Notes: generated from the letters alone by a model not told the origin. A stretch of 64,000 bases of DNA from Isosphaera pallida ATCC 43644 (GCF_000186345.1 NC_014962.1:3934450-3998449); one strand, 5' to 3'; counted from the first letter of the stretch, positions 10,028-20,681 are shown. Made by a program: numbers and translations.

Positions 10028-12424
10028 ATGCCCGGCCCATGCGACTCTGGCTCGACGCGCTCGATCTGGTTGAGGTTTGCTGCGTTTTCATCCCTGGTGG
10101 TTGGACTGATTGGCGTGGGACAAGTCCACGGCGCGGGTCCGGTTGCGCCGAGCCGGCCCGCATCCGAACCATCCCAAAGGCCTCATGTGCTTTGGATCAG
10201 TTTGGAGGACATCAGCCCCGATCTAGGTTGCTACGGCGACCCTTACGCCATCACTCCGCTCTTTGACCAGCTGGCCCGACGGGGCGTGCGCTACACTCAG
10301 GCGTTTGCGCACGCCCCGGTCTGCGCTCCGGCGCGTCACGGGATCATCACTGGACGTTTCCCGACCTCCAACGGCGGTCATCAGATGCGCTGCCAGTCAA
10401 TCCCGCCGGCCTCGGTCCGCTGCTTGAGCGAACATCTCCGCGCCCAGGGATATTTCACGACCAATAACAGCAAAACAGATTATCAGTTCCAGCCTCCGGT
10501 GACCGCCTGGGATCAGAACTCCAACCAGGCTCATTGGCGGGGCCGGCGGGAGGGTCAACCCTTCTTCGCGGTCTTCAACTTCACCAACACCCACGAAAGC
10601 CAAGCCCGCAACCCAAGTGAAGAAACCCAACGCCTTGTGGCAGCGCTGCCCACCGACAAACGCCACGACCCCGCCAAGGCAATCCTGCCGCCTTACTACC
10701 CCGACACGCCGGTGGTTCGCCGCAACTGGGCCAACTACTATGACACCATCACCGCGGTCGAGGCCAAAATCCAGGCGATCCTCGACGAACTCGAAGCCGA
10801 CGGTCTGACCGAGGAGACCATCATCTGGATTTGGAGCGATCATGGCCGCGGCTTGCCACGGGGCAAACGTTGGTTGTACGACTCCGGCCTCCGAGTGCCG
10901 CTGATCGTGATCGTGCCTGAGAAGTGGCGGACTTACGCCTTCGGCGCGCGGGCTGCTCAGCTCGCGCCAGGCACCACCTGCGACGACCTGGTGTCGTTCC
11001 TCGACTTCGCGCCCACGATGGTCTCGCTCTGCGGTGGCCCGATGCCCGAGTCGTTCCAGGGACGCGCTTTTCTTGGTCCCCAAGCCACCACGCCGCCCAG
11101 AGCGTTCATCTACGCGGCCCGCGACCGTATGGACGAACGCCTCGACATGTCCCGCGCGGTGAGCGACGGACGTTACAAATATATCCGCAACTTTCTCCCC
11201 GACGTGCCTCAAGGTCAAATCCTGGGGTACATGGAACTCATGCCGATCATGCGCGAGTGGCGGCGTTTGGGTGCCCAAGGCGGGCTCAATCCGGTTCAAG
11301 CCACCTTCCTGACCGCCCCCAAGCCGGTCGAGGAACTCTATGACACTCAAACCGATCCCCATGAGATTCGCAATCTCGCCGCCGACCCTGCCCAACGCCA
11401 ACGTCGAGAGCAAATGCGAGCCGAATTGAGACGTTGGATGCTGGAAACCCGCGACCTAGGGATCATCCCCGAACCGATCCTCAACGCCCGTCAGCGACCC
11501 GGCGACCAGATCGAACCAACCCGACCGCCCCAGTTGATATCGATCATCAAACAGGAGGACGTAAACGCCGGCAAACATCGGCTCACTTATGGCTTGGCTT
11601 CGCCCACCGAAGGAGGATCGATCGCTTATCGGGTGGTGGAAACGGTCGGCCATGCCGAAGCCCCAAAGTCGGATGATTGGAGCTTGGCGGTCCGTGACCC
11701 CAACCCAATCGTCACCTTCCACGGAGAACACGTTTTCCTGCACCGCGCGACCGTGGAGCCGGGCCAAACCATCGAAGCTAAGGCGATTCGGATCGGCTTC
11801 ACCGAAAGCCCCGTGGTTCGGTTCGAACCCGACTCGGACCTGGCAACCCAAACTCCGATCCTCCACCCCGACCGTCGGGGTGCCGACGTGGTGACCGCCA
11901 ACGACGATTTCGAGGGTTGGCTCGACCTGCTCGACCGCCTGACTCTCGCCCCACCGGAGGAGGCCCGCGCCGCCCGCGTCGAGGCGCTTGAAAGCGCCGA
12001 CCCGGTGCGACGCTGGTGGGCAGCGCGGGCCGAGCGTTTTGAGCCGATCGACGAAGCTTGTGCCGAAGCGCTGATCGCGCGGACGCGACCACTGATCACG
12101 CGATTAGAACATGAGCAGGATCTCGCGGTGCGTATCCAACTGGCCTGGTCGCTGGGTCGTTTGAGTGCAGCGCTGCCCGAAGATGGTCCGGAACGCCGGT
12201 CGCTAGAGCGTCGGTGCTTCGAGGAACTCAAGGCGATTTTAGACGATCCCGAGGCGTTGGCGAGCCACAAGCATCATGTTCTGTTAGCCTTCGACGATCT
12301 TGGCGACCTCGCCCGTCCTTTGATCGGTCGGTTGGAGACAATCTCCCGTGAGGGCACGGAATACCCCAAGCGGGTGGCTCAAAGCCTACTCACGCGGCTC
12401 ACTGGTGCTACCTTCCCGGACTGA
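10028..12424 (+). CDS. Exported sulfatase with C-terminal accessory domains
   Basis: 798 aa from ATG 10028, which has GGGAG at a good distance. A hydrophobic signal-like segment lies at 14-36. The sulfatase domain (about 50-490) has the metal-binding HVLWISLED (53-61), the formylglycine site C-A-P-A-R at 99-103 (Cys99 would be matured by a formylglycine-generating enzyme), and WSDHGRG near 278. This is a type I arylsulfatase/N-sulfatase-like fold; the substrate is unknown. Residues 500-615 resemble a chitobiase/hexosaminidase C-terminal-like beta domain (GGSIAYRV, later AKAIRIGFTESP). Residues 640-798 are helical and HEAT-like. The two added regions make it longer than the common 450-550 aa sulfatases. 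Such genes are abundant in planctomycetes. Confidence 0.92.
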   Translation: MPGPCDSGSTRSIWLRFAAFSSLVVGLIGVGQVHGAGPVAPSRPASEPSQRPHVLWISLEDISPDLGCYGDPYAITPLFDQLARRGVRYTQAFAHAPVCAPARHGIITGRFPTSNGGHQMRCQSIPPASVRCLSEHLRAQGYFTTNNSKTDYQFQPPVTAWDQNSNQAHWRGRREGQPFFAVFNFTNTHESQARNPSEETQRLVAALPTDKRHDPAKAILPPYYPDTPVVRRNWANYYDTITAVEAKIQAILDELEADGLTEETIIWIWSDHGRGLPRGKRWLYDSGLRVPLIVIVPEKWRTYAFGARAAQLAPGTTCDDLVSFLDFAPTMVSLCGGPMPESFQGRAFLGPQATTPPRAFIYAARDRMDERLDMSRAVSDGRYKYIRNFLPDVPQGQILGYMELMPIMREWRRLGAQGGLNPVQATFLTAPKPVEELYDTQTDPHEIRNLAADPAQRQRREQMRAELRRWMLETRDLGIIPEPILNARQRPGDQIEPTRPPQLISIIKQEDVNAGKHRLTYGLASPTEGGSIAYRVVETVGHAEAPKSDDWSLAVRDPNPIVTFHGEHVFLHRATVEPGQTIEAKAIRIGFTESPVVRFEPDSDLATQTPILHPDRRGADVVTANDDFEGWLDLLDRLTLAPPEEARAARVEALESADPVRRWWAARAERFEPIDEACAEALIARTRPLITRLEHEQDLAVRIQLAWSLGRLSAALPEDGPERRSLERRCFEELKAILDDPEALASHKHHVLLAFDDLGDLARPLIGRLETISREGTEYPKRVAQSLLTRLTGATFPD

Positions 12425-12641
12425 ACCAGATTGAAGGAGCGTTCCGATCATCGGCCCCGCGACGGTCTCCTGTTCCGATCGAGGTTGAGCCATCGGTCTG
12501 TGGACGCACGCGCCGTCGAGCTGAGGGGTCTGGACCAGGATGGGCTGCGGAGGGGGGATCGGATCGGAGCTGGACCGAACTCAAGCCGGTATCGGGATTC
12601 ACTAGGCGGACCCTCGGAATGAGCTTGGGAAGAGGTGGAGT

Positions 12642-14054
12642 GTGACGATCGGCCCAGAACAGTCGGAACGGCGACGCGACCCGCTTGAGTGGACGACGCC
12701 TTCCCCAGGTCCAACGGTCGCGGCGGTCGTGGTGTGGGGCCAGGCCGCGGTTGGCCAACCGGCGGGTTCCAATCCGGTGATCCTACCGGAATTGCGTTGG
12801 TGGTTGGACGATCAGCTCTTGGCGCATCCCGATCCGATCCAAGGCGTGGGCTGGACGCTATCGGCCCTGGCCATTGGTCTGGCGGGGCTGCTGCTACCAC
12901 CCCTCATTGCTCAACGAACCCGAGGCCTGGCGCAGGTGTTCGACGTGAGCGGTCACCTCCAAATCGTTCGAGCAGCGCTGAGGCGGTTGCTGGGACGGTT
13001 CCGATCCGTAGGCGTCTTGTTCTTGGTGATCCTAACGAGCTGGACCTTCTGGCAGTTCTCGTTTGTCTCGGACTCGCTTCGCGCCCTCGATCATTTGGAG
13101 GACCTCAAACGATTCGCCAGTCTAGGAAGCCCCTGGGAGCGGGCTTTGGAACAAGGCTTGCTGTCAGCGTTGATGCCTCATCGGGTGATTGGTGGATTGT
13201 CGCACGCGCCGATTCTTTCGCTCCTGGGCGCGATCATGATGTTTCAGGCGGTTTTCGAGCTTCAGAGCATGGGTCCGCGTCTTTCCCTCCGGGCGCGTCG
13301 GGGAATTTTCTGGATGCACCTCGCCTGGATCGTTCTGGTGCTCAACCTTATCGCCAACCTGATTCAGTCGCGTCACCCGTTGGATTTGCCCCCGCGCGGC
13401 TTCGGCTCCCTGGAGACTCCCGTTCTGGCGATCCTTCGCGTGTTGGCCGACGCAACCTTGCTCAGTTGGTTGGCGGTGGAGTTGCGACGAAGCGGGCGGC
13501 TCGACGAACCGACGACGATCGACGGGGTGGGGATCGGTCGCGTCTTACCCGGGATGATCGTGTCGGTGGCTGTGACTCTACCGGGGGTCTGGTTGGCTCA
13601 CCTTCTTTGGACACCGGGCGCGACGCCTCGACCCGCCCTGCTGGACACTCAGCTGATTCAAGCCGTGATTCTGGCGCAGGGGTTCGGTCTGGCGTTCGTC
13701 GCATGGTTCGCCGTCCCCGTTTGGCGTCGCCCCAGCGTGAGGTCGCTTCTCAAAGGGTTGGGTTGGATTTGGAGGGAGCAGGGAGGACGGATTTGGACGT
13801 TGACCGTCTTGGCGGCCGCGGCAAACGGCGTGTTCGCTTTTTTAGTCACCGGGATGTTGCTTCAACTCACCCCACGCAGCTGGGTCCTCGCTGCGATCGC
13901 CGGCTACCTGGAGTATGCCGGACTCTTCATCGGCCTGGTTTGGTTGGCCTGCCTGGTCGAAGTCGGAGAACAAGCGCTGCCGGTCTCGACCATCACCTCG
14001 TCCACCGGTTCCCCCGCCCGTTCAGGAGTCGCCCCGACTGGGGTGGTTGGCTGA
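12642..14054 (+). CDS. Polytopic membrane protein, unknown function
   Basis: 470 aa from a GTG at 12642 following a GAGGTGGAG stretch; the start is uncertain. The chain has about eight to nine hydrophobic segments, for example VGWTLSALAIGLAGLLLPPLIA, VGVLFLVILTSWTFW, IFWMHLAWIVLVLNLIANLI, MIVSVAVTLPGVWLAHLLW and a C-terminal group. No catalytic motif is recognisable. A long alternative frame (12689-14074) is a shadow: its translation is Arg/Gly/Ser-rich with no hydrophobic pattern. The upstream gap to the sulfatase is 217 bp. The gene could code for a transport or envelope protein, but nothing in the sequence decides this. Confidence 0.7.
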   Translation: MTIGPEQSERRRDPLEWTTPSPGPTVAAVVVWGQAAVGQPAGSNPVILPELRWWLDDQLLAHPDPIQGVGWTLSALAIGLAGLLLPPLIAQRTRGLAQVFDVSGHLQIVRAALRRLLGRFRSVGVLFLVILTSWTFWQFSFVSDSLRALDHLEDLKRFASLGSPWERALEQGLLSALMPHRVIGGLSHAPILSLLGAIMMFQAVFELQSMGPRLSLRARRGIFWMHLAWIVLVLNLIANLIQSRHPLDLPPRGFGSLETPVLAILRVLADATLLSWLAVELRRSGRLDEPTTIDGVGIGRVLPGMIVSVAVTLPGVWLAHLLWTPGATPRPALLDTQLIQAVILAQGFGLAFVAWFAVPVWRRPSVRSLLKGLGWIWREQGGRIWTLTVLAAAANGVFAFLVTGMLLQLTPRSWVLAAIAGYLEYAGLFIGLVWLACLVEVGEQALPVSTITSSTGSPARSGVAPTGVVG

Positions 14055-14070
14055 AACGAGTAACCCGCGC

Positions 14071-14100
14071 TTGACATTTCGCCGCGCCGGGGGATCTAAT
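14071..14100 (+). promoter_or_regulatory. Near-consensus sigma-70-type promoter
   Basis: TTGACA at 14071-14076, 18 bp, then TCTAAT at 14095-14100. This is the best promoter match I found in the window. Transcription would start near 14107, about 680 nt before prkA, and would include the hairpin cluster at 14116-14243. Confidence 0.5.
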
Positions 14101-14106
14101 GCAGGC

Positions 14107-14250
14107 GAGGGAAACCCCGCGACCCTCCTCTCCCTGGGGTTGCGGCGCTCTCCCTATGGATTCTAAGCGGGTCAGTTGCCCGGCTTGGCTCCAACCAACT
14201 CCTGCTCCGTCACTCCCCAGGGTTTAGGGGGTGAGGCGGGGCAGCTCACG
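14107..14250 (+). ncRNA. Candidate structured RNA or leader
   Basis: Three hairpins follow a good promoter in a gap without genes. Hairpin 1: CCGCGACCC pairs with GGGTTGCGG (within 14116-14146, one G-U). Hairpin 2: AGTTG (14174-14178) with CAACT (14196-14200). Hairpin 3: TGCTCCG-TCAC-CCCC with GGGG-GTGA-CGGGGCA (14203-14243), 15 bp with small bulges. No match to SRP RNA, RNase P, tmRNA or tRNA core motifs was found by eye. It could be a small RNA, a leader of prkA, or the terminator region of the preceding gene. Confidence 0.3.
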
Positions 14251-14409
14251 TCGAAGCGTTCCGTCCTAGGTGAAATCCGCAAGGGAATCGACGGCGAGTG
14301 GGGTTGCTTGAAACCGCTCCGATCCAACGCCTCATCCCTTCAGGTCCGCCTTCAACGAGGGAGAGTTCCGCCGCGTCGAATCCTCCAGCCGGTTGTTGAG
14401 TCGCCTTGA

Positions 14410-14517
14410 CCCCGCCACGCTCTTGGTAGGGACACGCATTCGCAAGACAGAACCCTGCTGAACGTCGCGGATGCTAACGACCCGCCCACTAGGATTCCAC
14501 CAAGTCGCCACCGTCAT
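14410..14517 (-). pseudogene. Possible remnant of an ASPIC/UnbV domain
   Basis: The minus-strand frame reads TVATWWNPSGRVVSIRDVQ followed by a G-x-VLRMRVP pattern. This resembles the W-PSGR-x-x-x-L-x-DV-x-x-G-x-x-L-x-x-x-EP end of ASPIC/UnbV (CRTAC1-type) proteins common in planctomycetes. A stop codon lies just upstream in frame and no FG-GAP repeats precede it, so at most it is a decayed 3' end. The match is short and could be chance. Confidence 0.25.
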
Positions 14518-14789
14518 GCCACGGTGCCGTCCTCATTGACATTCCGCCTTCGAGAGACCATCGGCGCGCCGTCGAGTCGTGGATTTCGGGTCGAGTTCCC
14601 TCCGATCACGAATGTCCTCACGCCGCGCCGCCAGACCCCATCGCGCCATATCGGCGTCGTCTGAGGGATTGACGCCCGTCGCTCGCTCGGCCAGTCTCGG
14701 TCGGTCCCTTTCGCTTCCTAAGAGACGGATCACGTACCGAGCACCGGCCGGAGCCGTTCCGCTTCGCAACCAACTGGAGGGTTCACGTT

Positions 14790-16844
14790 ATGCCCACGGG
14801 CGCGGAATTGATCGCTTCGCTGGCCGCCCGCCAGAACCTGCGGGAATACCGGAAAATTAATTGGAAAGGGACCTTCTCGGAATACCTCGATGTGGTGATC
14901 GCCAACCCCAAGGTGGTGCGCAACGCCTACCAACGGGTTTACGACATGATTATCGAGAAAGGGGTCGAGGAACGGATTGTCAATAAGGAAAAACAAGTCC
15001 GCTACCTCTTCTTCGACGACCCGGACAACAACGGCCGCGACGCCATCTTCGGCCTGGACAAAACCCTCGCCAACCTCGTCAACATCTTCAAATCCGCCGC
15101 CTACGGCTATGGCACCGAGCGGCGGGTTCTGCTGCTCCACGGTCCGGTTGGTTCCTCCAAAAGCACCATCGCCCGGTTGCTCAAGCGCGGCTTGGAACGC
15201 TACAGCCAGACCGACGAGGGGGCCCTGTATACCTACTCCTGGATCGAGGAGGGACCCGACGGGGAGCGGATCGAAATCGAATGCCCGATGAATCAGGAGC
15301 CTTTGCTGCTGATTCCCCGCGAACATCGCGGTGAGATCATCGACTTGATCAACCGTTCCCTGCCGCCTGATCACTACCCGATCACCGTGGAAGGGGAACT
15401 CAACCCCTTCTGCCGCCACATGTTCAACGAGAAACTCCGCAAATATGACGGCGATTGGTCCAAAGTCCTGCAGGATGTGGTGGTCCGCCGCCTCATCCTC
15501 TCCGAACAGGACCGGGTCGGTATCGGCACCTTCCAACCCAAGGACGAGAAGAACCAGGACGCCACCGAACTAACCGGCGACATCAACTACCGGAAAATCG
15601 CCGAATATGGGAGCGAGTCCGACCCCCGCGCCTTCAACTTCGACGGCGAGTTCAACATCGCCAACCGCGGGATCATCGAGTTCATCGAGGTGCTCAAGCT
15701 TGACGTGGCGTTCCTCTACGATCTGCTGGGTGCGAGCCAGGAACATAAGATCAAGCCCAAGAAGTTCGCCCAAACCGATATCGACGAGGTGATCATCGGG
15801 CACACCAACGAGCCGGAGTACAAGAAACTCCAATCCAACGAGTTCATGGAGGCGCTGCGAGACCGAACCGTCAAAATCGACGTGCCTTACGTCACCCGCC
15901 TCTCCGACGAGATTCGGATTTATGAAAAGGACTACAACAACGACAAGGTCCGTGGCAAGCGCATCGCCCCCCACACCCTGGAGGTCGCGGCGATGTGGGC
16001 GGTGTTGACCCGTTTGGAGGAACCCAAGAACGCCGGGCTGACGCTGATGCAGAAGCTCAAGCTCTACAACGGCAAGACCCTGCCCGGGTTCACCGAGGAC
16101 AACATCAAGGAACTCCGCGAAGAAGCCGACCGGGAAGGAATGCAGGGTATCTCACCCCGCTACGTCCAAGATAAAATTTCCAACGCCCTGGTCGCCCACC
16201 CCGAAGTCCGCAGCGTCAACCCGTTTATGGTGCTCAACGAACTGGAGGCCGGTCTCAAACACCACTCGCTCATCAACAGCGAGGAGACTCGCAAGCACTA
16301 CAAGCAACTCCTCACGGTCGTCAAAGAAGAATACGAGAATATCGTGAAAAACGAGGTCCAACGTGCTATTGCCGCCGACGAGGAAGCCCTGGCCCGCTTG
16401 TGCGGCAACTATATCGACAACGTCAAAGCCTACACCCAACGCGAGAAGGTCAAGAACAAGTACACCGGCCAAACCGAAGAACCCGACGAACGGCTGATGC
16501 GCTCGATCGAGGAGAAGATCGACATCCCCGAGTCCCGCAAGGACGACTTCCGCCGCGAGATTATGAACTACATCGGCGGCCTGGCCCTGGACGGCAAGAA
16601 ATTCGACTACAAGTCCAACGAGCGGCTGCTCAAGGCGCTGGAACTCAAATTGTTCCAAGATCAAAAGGACACCATCAAGCTCACCTCGCTGGTCTCCAGC
16701 GTGGTGGACAAGGATACCCAGGAGAAGATCGACATCGTCAAGAGTCGTCTGATCCGCAACTACGGCTACGACGAGGATTCGGCCACGGACGTGCTCAACT
16801 ACGTGGCCAGCATTTTCGCCCGCGGCGACGTGAAGCGCACTTGA
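14790..16844 (+). CDS. prkA: PrkA family serine protein kinase / AAA+ protein
   Basis: 684 aa, normal length for PrkA (YeaG in E. coli). The ATG at 14790 follows CTGGAGGG. The N-terminal PrkA AAA domain has Walker [10 protein letters not shown] at 118-126; the C-terminal part is the PrkA kinase-like region, highly charged. PrkA proteins act in the cytoplasm in starvation and stress responses, and in Bacillus in sporulation; both kinase and protease activity have been reported. Downstream on the same strand lie yeaH (568 bp later) and spoVR, the partners that accompany prkA in many bacteria. A long upstream leader with a candidate promoter and structured region suggests separate regulation from yeaH-spoVR. 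Confidence 0.95.
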   Translation: MPTGAELIASLAARQNLREYRKINWKGTFSEYLDVVIANPKVVRNAYQRVYDMIIEKGVEERIVNKEKQVRYLFFDDPDNNGRDAIFGLDKTLANLVNIFKSAAYGYGTERRVLLLHGPVGSSKSTIARLLKRGLERYSQTDEGALYTYSWIEEGPDGERIEIECPMNQEPLLLIPREHRGEIIDLINRSLPPDHYPITVEGELNPFCRHMFNEKLRKYDGDWSKVLQDVVVRRLILSEQDRVGIGTFQPKDEKNQDATELTGDINYRKIAEYGSESDPRAFNFDGEFNIANRGIIEFIEVLKLDVAFLYDLLGASQEHKIKPKKFAQTDIDEVIIGHTNEPEYKKLQSNEFMEALRDRTVKIDVPYVTRLSDEIRIYEKDYNNDKVRGKRIAPHTLEVAAMWAVLTRLEEPKNAGLTLMQKLKLYNGKTLPGFTEDNIKELREEADREGMQGISPRYVQDKISNALVAHPEVRSVNPFMVLNELEAGLKHHSLINSEETRKHYKQLLTVVKEEYENIVKNEVQRAIAADEEALARLCGNYIDNVKAYTQREKVKNKYTGQTEEPDERLMRSIEEKIDIPESRKDDFRREIMNYIGGLALDGKKFDYKSNERLLKALELKLFQDQKDTIKLTSLVSSVVDKDTQEKIDIVKSRLIRNYGYDEDSATDVLNYVASIFARGDVKRT

Positions 16845-17412
16845 CGCCATCGTCTCGACCGTCACGCAGGCCAGCCACTTTAGGGGTTGAATCCCGACTC
16901 GGCAGTGGATTTCCAACCCAGGCTGGACTAAAATCATTCGGTCGGGACAATCGGTTTGGGCTATGACGCCAAGGCGTCGGTCTCCTCATCCTGGTCTCCT
17001 TGACAATTCGAGGCGCGTCGCTGAGCCCTGGCGGTTTCGGCGGCGCGCCGTGGCACGCGCGACCCGCCGTCGCGTCCGAGATTGCGAACGCAACCGCGCA
17101 ACCACCCAACTCCCCTTTCCCGCCGCCGTTGGAACATTTCCCCACCCTCATCGTTCCACGCCGAACCGCGTCTCCTTCGTTCCAGCGCTGGGTTTTAAAA
17201 CCCCAAGCGTTGCCCCGTCTCGTTCACCACGGTCCGCCCCCGGCGTTCAGTGTAGGCAACCCCGTCCCACGGGATCGACGCACGCGGCGGACGCCTTGAT
17301 CCGCGTGAGTCCCGTCGAATCGGCTCTATCGATTGCGTCCTGCCCAGTCCCGAGTCGTTTCGCCTGTTTTTGATGTTTGTTCACTACTCCACGAGGTTGG
17401 GAGACCGTCGCC
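16845..17412. other. Intergenic region between prkA and yeaH
   Basis: 568 bp with no convincing reading frame; the open frames are Pro/Arg-rich shadows. I see no clear terminator and no consensus promoter. The yeaH ribosome binding site (GGGAG, 17399-17403) is at its end. Confidence 0.5.
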
Positions 17413-18513
17413 GTGGTCAGGAAAATCGAGCGTGACGCCAATCGCTTCCGCGAGATCGTCCGCGGCAAAATCAAGACCGACCTCAGAAAATACATCACCC
17501 ACGGGGAGATGATTGGTCGGACCGGGGGCGAGTATGTCTCGATCCCCTTGCCTCAGATCGAGATTCCGGAGTTTCGTTACGGCAAACGCAACTCGGGCGG
17601 GGCGGGTCAGGGTCCCGGCGAAGTCGGCACCCCGCTTGGTCCTGGACCTCAGGGCGATCAACCCGGCGCTGGCAACACGCCTGGGCATCACATCCTCGAA
17701 GTCGAACTCACGTTGGAGGAACTGGCCGAGATTCTGGGCGAGGGTCTAGAACTGCCGATGATCCAGCCCAAAGGTCAGGCCAACATCATCGAAGAGAAGG
17801 ATCGCTACACCGGTATCCGTCAGACTGGCCCCGAATCCCTCCGGCACTTCAAGCGCACCTACAAGCGCGCCTTGCGCCGCCAGATCGCTTCCAACACCTA
17901 CGACCCAGACGATCCCCGGGTCATCCCCATCCGCGAGGACAAACTCTATCGCTCCTGGAACACCGTCAAGTTGCCCCAGACCACAGCGGTGGTCTTCTAT
18001 TTGATGGATGTCTCTGGCAGCATGACCGACGACCAAAAGGAGATAGTCCGAATCGAGGCGTTTTGGATCGACACCTGGCTGCGCTCGCAATACGACGGCG
18101 TCGTGACCCGCTACATCATCCACGACGCGGTGGCCCGTGAAGTCGATCAACATACCTTCTACCACACCCGCGAAAGCGGCGGTACTCGGATCAGTTCGGC
18201 CTACACCCTGGCCAATCACCTCATCGACAATGAACACCCGCCCGCCGATTGGAACATCTACGTCCTCCACTTCTCCGACGGCGACAACTGGGGGGAGGAC
18301 AACCGCCACTGCGTCCGCCTGCTCCGCGAGGAGCTTTTGCCCAAAGTCAACCTGTTCGGCTACGGCCAGGTCGAAAGCCCCTATGGTTCGGGCGAGTTCT
18401 ACCGCGAACTCGAAGATGCCTTCCCCGACACCGTCAACCTCGCCCTCTCGGAGATTCGCGGCAAGGACGGGATTTACGACTCCATCAAGGAATTCCTGGG
18501 CCGAGGCCGCTGA
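17413..18513 (+). CDS. yeaH: YeaH/YhbH family protein (DUF444) with VWA domain
   Basis: I start at GTG 17413 (366 aa, [12 protein letters not shown]) because GGGAG lies nine bases upstream; the open frame begins twelve codons earlier at a TTG. The N-terminus is basic and helical as in YeaH, followed by a Gly/Pro-rich linker (residues about 60-95) that is typical of the family. The C-terminal half is a von Willebrand A-like domain with MIDAS motif DVSGSM at 199-204. YeaH acts with the PrkA/YeaG kinase and SpoVR in stress adaptation; the molecular role is not established. spoVR begins 112 bp downstream. Confidence 0.93.
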   Translation: MVRKIERDANRFREIVRGKIKTDLRKYITHGEMIGRTGGEYVSIPLPQIEIPEFRYGKRNSGGAGQGPGEVGTPLGPGPQGDQPGAGNTPGHHILEVELTLEELAEILGEGLELPMIQPKGQANIIEEKDRYTGIRQTGPESLRHFKRTYKRALRRQIASNTYDPDDPRVIPIREDKLYRSWNTVKLPQTTAVVFYLMDVSGSMTDDQKEIVRIEAFWIDTWLRSQYDGVVTRYIIHDAVAREVDQHTFYHTRESGGTRISSAYTLANHLIDNEHPPADWNIYVLHFSDGDNWGEDNRHCVRLLREELLPKVNLFGYGQVESPYGSGEFYRELEDAFPDTVNLALSEIRGKDGIYDSIKEFLGRGR

Positions 18514-18625
18514 CGCCACCAACGACTGCCCAGGGCACCGATCCGAAGGGGAGCCCTTCTAAGTTGGAGTCGAACTCGGGTCGATTCCATCGGTTTGTCT
18601 CGGTGTGGAGGAAAGGAACCAACCC

Positions 18626-20185
18626 ATGAGCCTCAATTCCGACCTGCCCGCCGAACTCCGTGCGCTTCAGGAAGAAATCGAAGGCTACGCGCGCGAGTAT
18701 CAGCTGGATTTCTATGACACCATCTTCGAGATGCTCGACTACGACGAGCTCTCCGAAATCGCCGCCCTGGGCGGGTTTCCCACCCGCTACCCCCACTGGC
18801 GGTTCGGCATGGAGTACGAGCAACTCTCCAAAGGCTATCGGTACGGCCTCCAGAAGATTTACGAGATGGTCATCAACAACGACCCGTGTTACGCCTACCT
18901 GCTCCGCTGCAACATGCTGGTGGACCAGAAGTTGGTGATGGCCCACGTGTATGGTCACAACGACTTTTTCAAAAATAACCAGTGGTTCAGCCAGACCAAC
19001 CGCAAAATGATGGACGAGATGGCTAACCACGGTAACCGCATCCGCGCGCACATGGAGCGTTTCGGCGAAGAAACGGTGGAAAACTTCATCGACAGCTGCC
19101 TGTCGCTGGAGAACCTGATCGATATTCACTCGCCGTTCATCAAGCGCCGTCCGGATCGCCCGCGCGCTCCTTTGCAGATTGTCGAGCCGGAAGAAGAACA
19201 CGACAAGGTGGTCCCGGCCAAATTGCCCAGCCGCGACTACATGGATTCGTTCGTCAACCCGCCCGAGGTGTTGCGTGAGCAAATCCGTCGCGCCGAGGAC
19301 GAACGTCAAAAGGCCGTCCCCTTCCCGGAACGACCCGAACGCGACGTCCTGCTGTTTCTTCTCGAACACGCCCCACTGAAATCCTGGCAACTCGACGTTC
19401 TCGAGATCATCCGCGATGAAGCGTACTACTTCGCCCCCCAGGGGCAAACCAAAATCATGAACGAGGGCTGGGCGTCCTACTGGCATTCCACCATCATGAC
19501 TAACAAAGCCCTCCATCCCTCGGAACTCGTGGACTACGCCGATCATCACTCCGGCACAATGGCCACCCAGCCGGGGCGGCTCAACCCCTACAAACTCGGC
19601 ATTGAACTGTTCCGCGACATCGAGGAACGCTGGAACAAAGGCCAGTTTGGACCCGAATACGAAGCCTGCGACGATTATCAGACCCGCCGGGATTGGGATC
19701 GTCAGCTCGGCCTAGGGCGTCAAAAGATTTTCGAGGTGCGTCGGACCCATAACGACGTCACCTTCATCGACACTTTCCTCACCCCGGACTTTTGCCGACG
19801 CCACAACCTGTTCAGCTTCAAGTATAACGACTCGACCGAGTCCTACGAGATTGAAAGCCGCGAGTTTCGGCTCATCAAAGAGCGTCTGCTGTTCTCGCTC
19901 ACCAACTTCGGGCAGCCGTTCATCGCCGTGAAGGACGGCAACTACCGCAACCGCGGCGAACTTTATCTTCATCAGGAGCATTTCGGGGTCGATCTGCGGC
20001 TGGATCTGGCGCAGGACACCTTGCGCCATTTGCATCGTCTTTGGACCCGTCCAGTCCACCTAGAAACCGTGGTGGATGGCCGCCCCACCTTGTTGACCTT
20101 CGACGGAACCGATCACACCCTTCGCCCTCTGGGAGGAACGTCTCATGATCCCGAACTCAAAGAATCCCGTCGCCGCTCTGGCTGA
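18626..20185 (+). CDS. spoVR: SpoVR family protein
   Basis: 519 aa from ATG 18626 ([15 protein letters not shown]), preceded by a strong GGAGGAAAGGA; a GTG seven codons earlier sits inside that site and is rejected. The chain has the family's conserved N-terminal core: [36 protein letters not shown] and [10 protein letters not shown], and in the middle [13 protein letters not shown]. SpoVR in Bacillus affects spore cortex formation, and YcgB in E. coli is its RpoS-dependent relative; no enzymatic activity is proven. It is in the prkA-yeaH-spoVR module and its 3' end overlaps the next gene by 41 bp, which suggests coupled translation. Confidence 0.95.
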   Translation: MSLNSDLPAELRALQEEIEGYAREYQLDFYDTIFEMLDYDELSEIAALGGFPTRYPHWRFGMEYEQLSKGYRYGLQKIYEMVINNDPCYAYLLRCNMLVDQKLVMAHVYGHNDFFKNNQWFSQTNRKMMDEMANHGNRIRAHMERFGEETVENFIDSCLSLENLIDIHSPFIKRRPDRPRAPLQIVEPEEEHDKVVPAKLPSRDYMDSFVNPPEVLREQIRRAEDERQKAVPFPERPERDVLLFLLEHAPLKSWQLDVLEIIRDEAYYFAPQGQTKIMNEGWASYWHSTIMTNKALHPSELVDYADHHSGTMATQPGRLNPYKLGIELFRDIEERWNKGQFGPEYEACDDYQTRRDWDRQLGLGRQKIFEVRRTHNDVTFIDTFLTPDFCRRHNLFSFKYNDSTESYEIESREFRLIKERLLFSLTNFGQPFIAVKDGNYRNRGELYLHQEHFGVDLRLDLAQDTLRHLHRLWTRPVHLETVVDGRPTLLTFDGTDHTLRPLGGTSHDPELKESRRRSG

Positions 20186-20681
20186 GTTGGACCCGCGGTC
20201 CACCGGACTTGGCGTCGCAGCTCCATCCCTGGGCGATCTGGCTCCCGGCCACGTCGCCGTCATCGAGACCCCACACGGTCGCTTCGAACTGACCGTGCGC
20301 GAAAGTGGACCCGTGGGCGCGGCCTTCGACCAACTCACTTACGCCACCACCACCCGAAGCGACTGGGACACCCCAGCCCTCACCCGCTGGGCTCACGCCC
20401 TGACCCAACGAATCACTTACCTCATGGAACCACTACGCATCCTCGAAATCGACACCGAGGATCGTCATATCGAACTGCGTAGCCCTCAACCCACTCAGCG
20501 CCAAGGTGGGCGGTTCTATTACCAAGCCCTCCTCGATCACTCCGGCCTGCTCACGCTCAAGCGGTTCCGATTCGATGAGGCCGATCGCAAACGTGACCAA
20601 GTTCCCATGCAACTTACTCGGGAAACTCTCGAACGATTGATGGAGGATTGCGTCCTCGCCGCTACATCGATCCAAGACTAA
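20145..20681 (+). CDS. Hypothetical protein coupled to spoVR
   Basis: 178 aa from ATG 20145, which has GGGAGGAA eight bases upstream inside the spoVR coding sequence; the two genes overlap by 41 bp in different frames. The protein is soluble and acidic overall, with beta-rich segments such as [19 protein letters not shown] and a region ending [21 protein letters not shown] recognise no motif or family. Its position makes it a likely fourth member of the PrkA-YeaH-SpoVR module, perhaps specific to planctomycetes. Good codon use and the strong ribosome binding site support a real gene. Confidence 0.8.
   Translation: MIPNSKNPVAALAELDPRSTGLGVAAPSLGDLAPGHVAVIETPHGRFELTVRESGPVGAAFDQLTYATTTRSDWDTPALTRWAHALTQRITYLMEPLRILEIDTEDRHIELRSPQPTQRQGGRFYYQALLDHSGLLTLKRFRFDEADRKRDQVPMQLTRETLERLMEDCVLAATSIQD

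Larger units (their letters stand above)
14055..14789. other. 735-bp region between membrane protein and prkA
   Basis: The 5' part has a near-consensus promoter (14071-14100) followed by several stable hairpins (14116-14243), described separately. The middle has a minus-strand stretch resembling the end of an ASPIC/UnbV domain (14410-14517). The last 250 bp before prkA shows no convincing frame. The prkA ribosome binding site is CTGGAGGG just before 14790. Confidence 0.5.

Noticed and set aside
12689-14074. 461-codon plus-strand frame alongside the membrane protein at 12642-14054
   Set aside because: Arg/Gly/Ser-rich with no hydrophobic pattern or motif; the other frame gives a coherent membrane protein.
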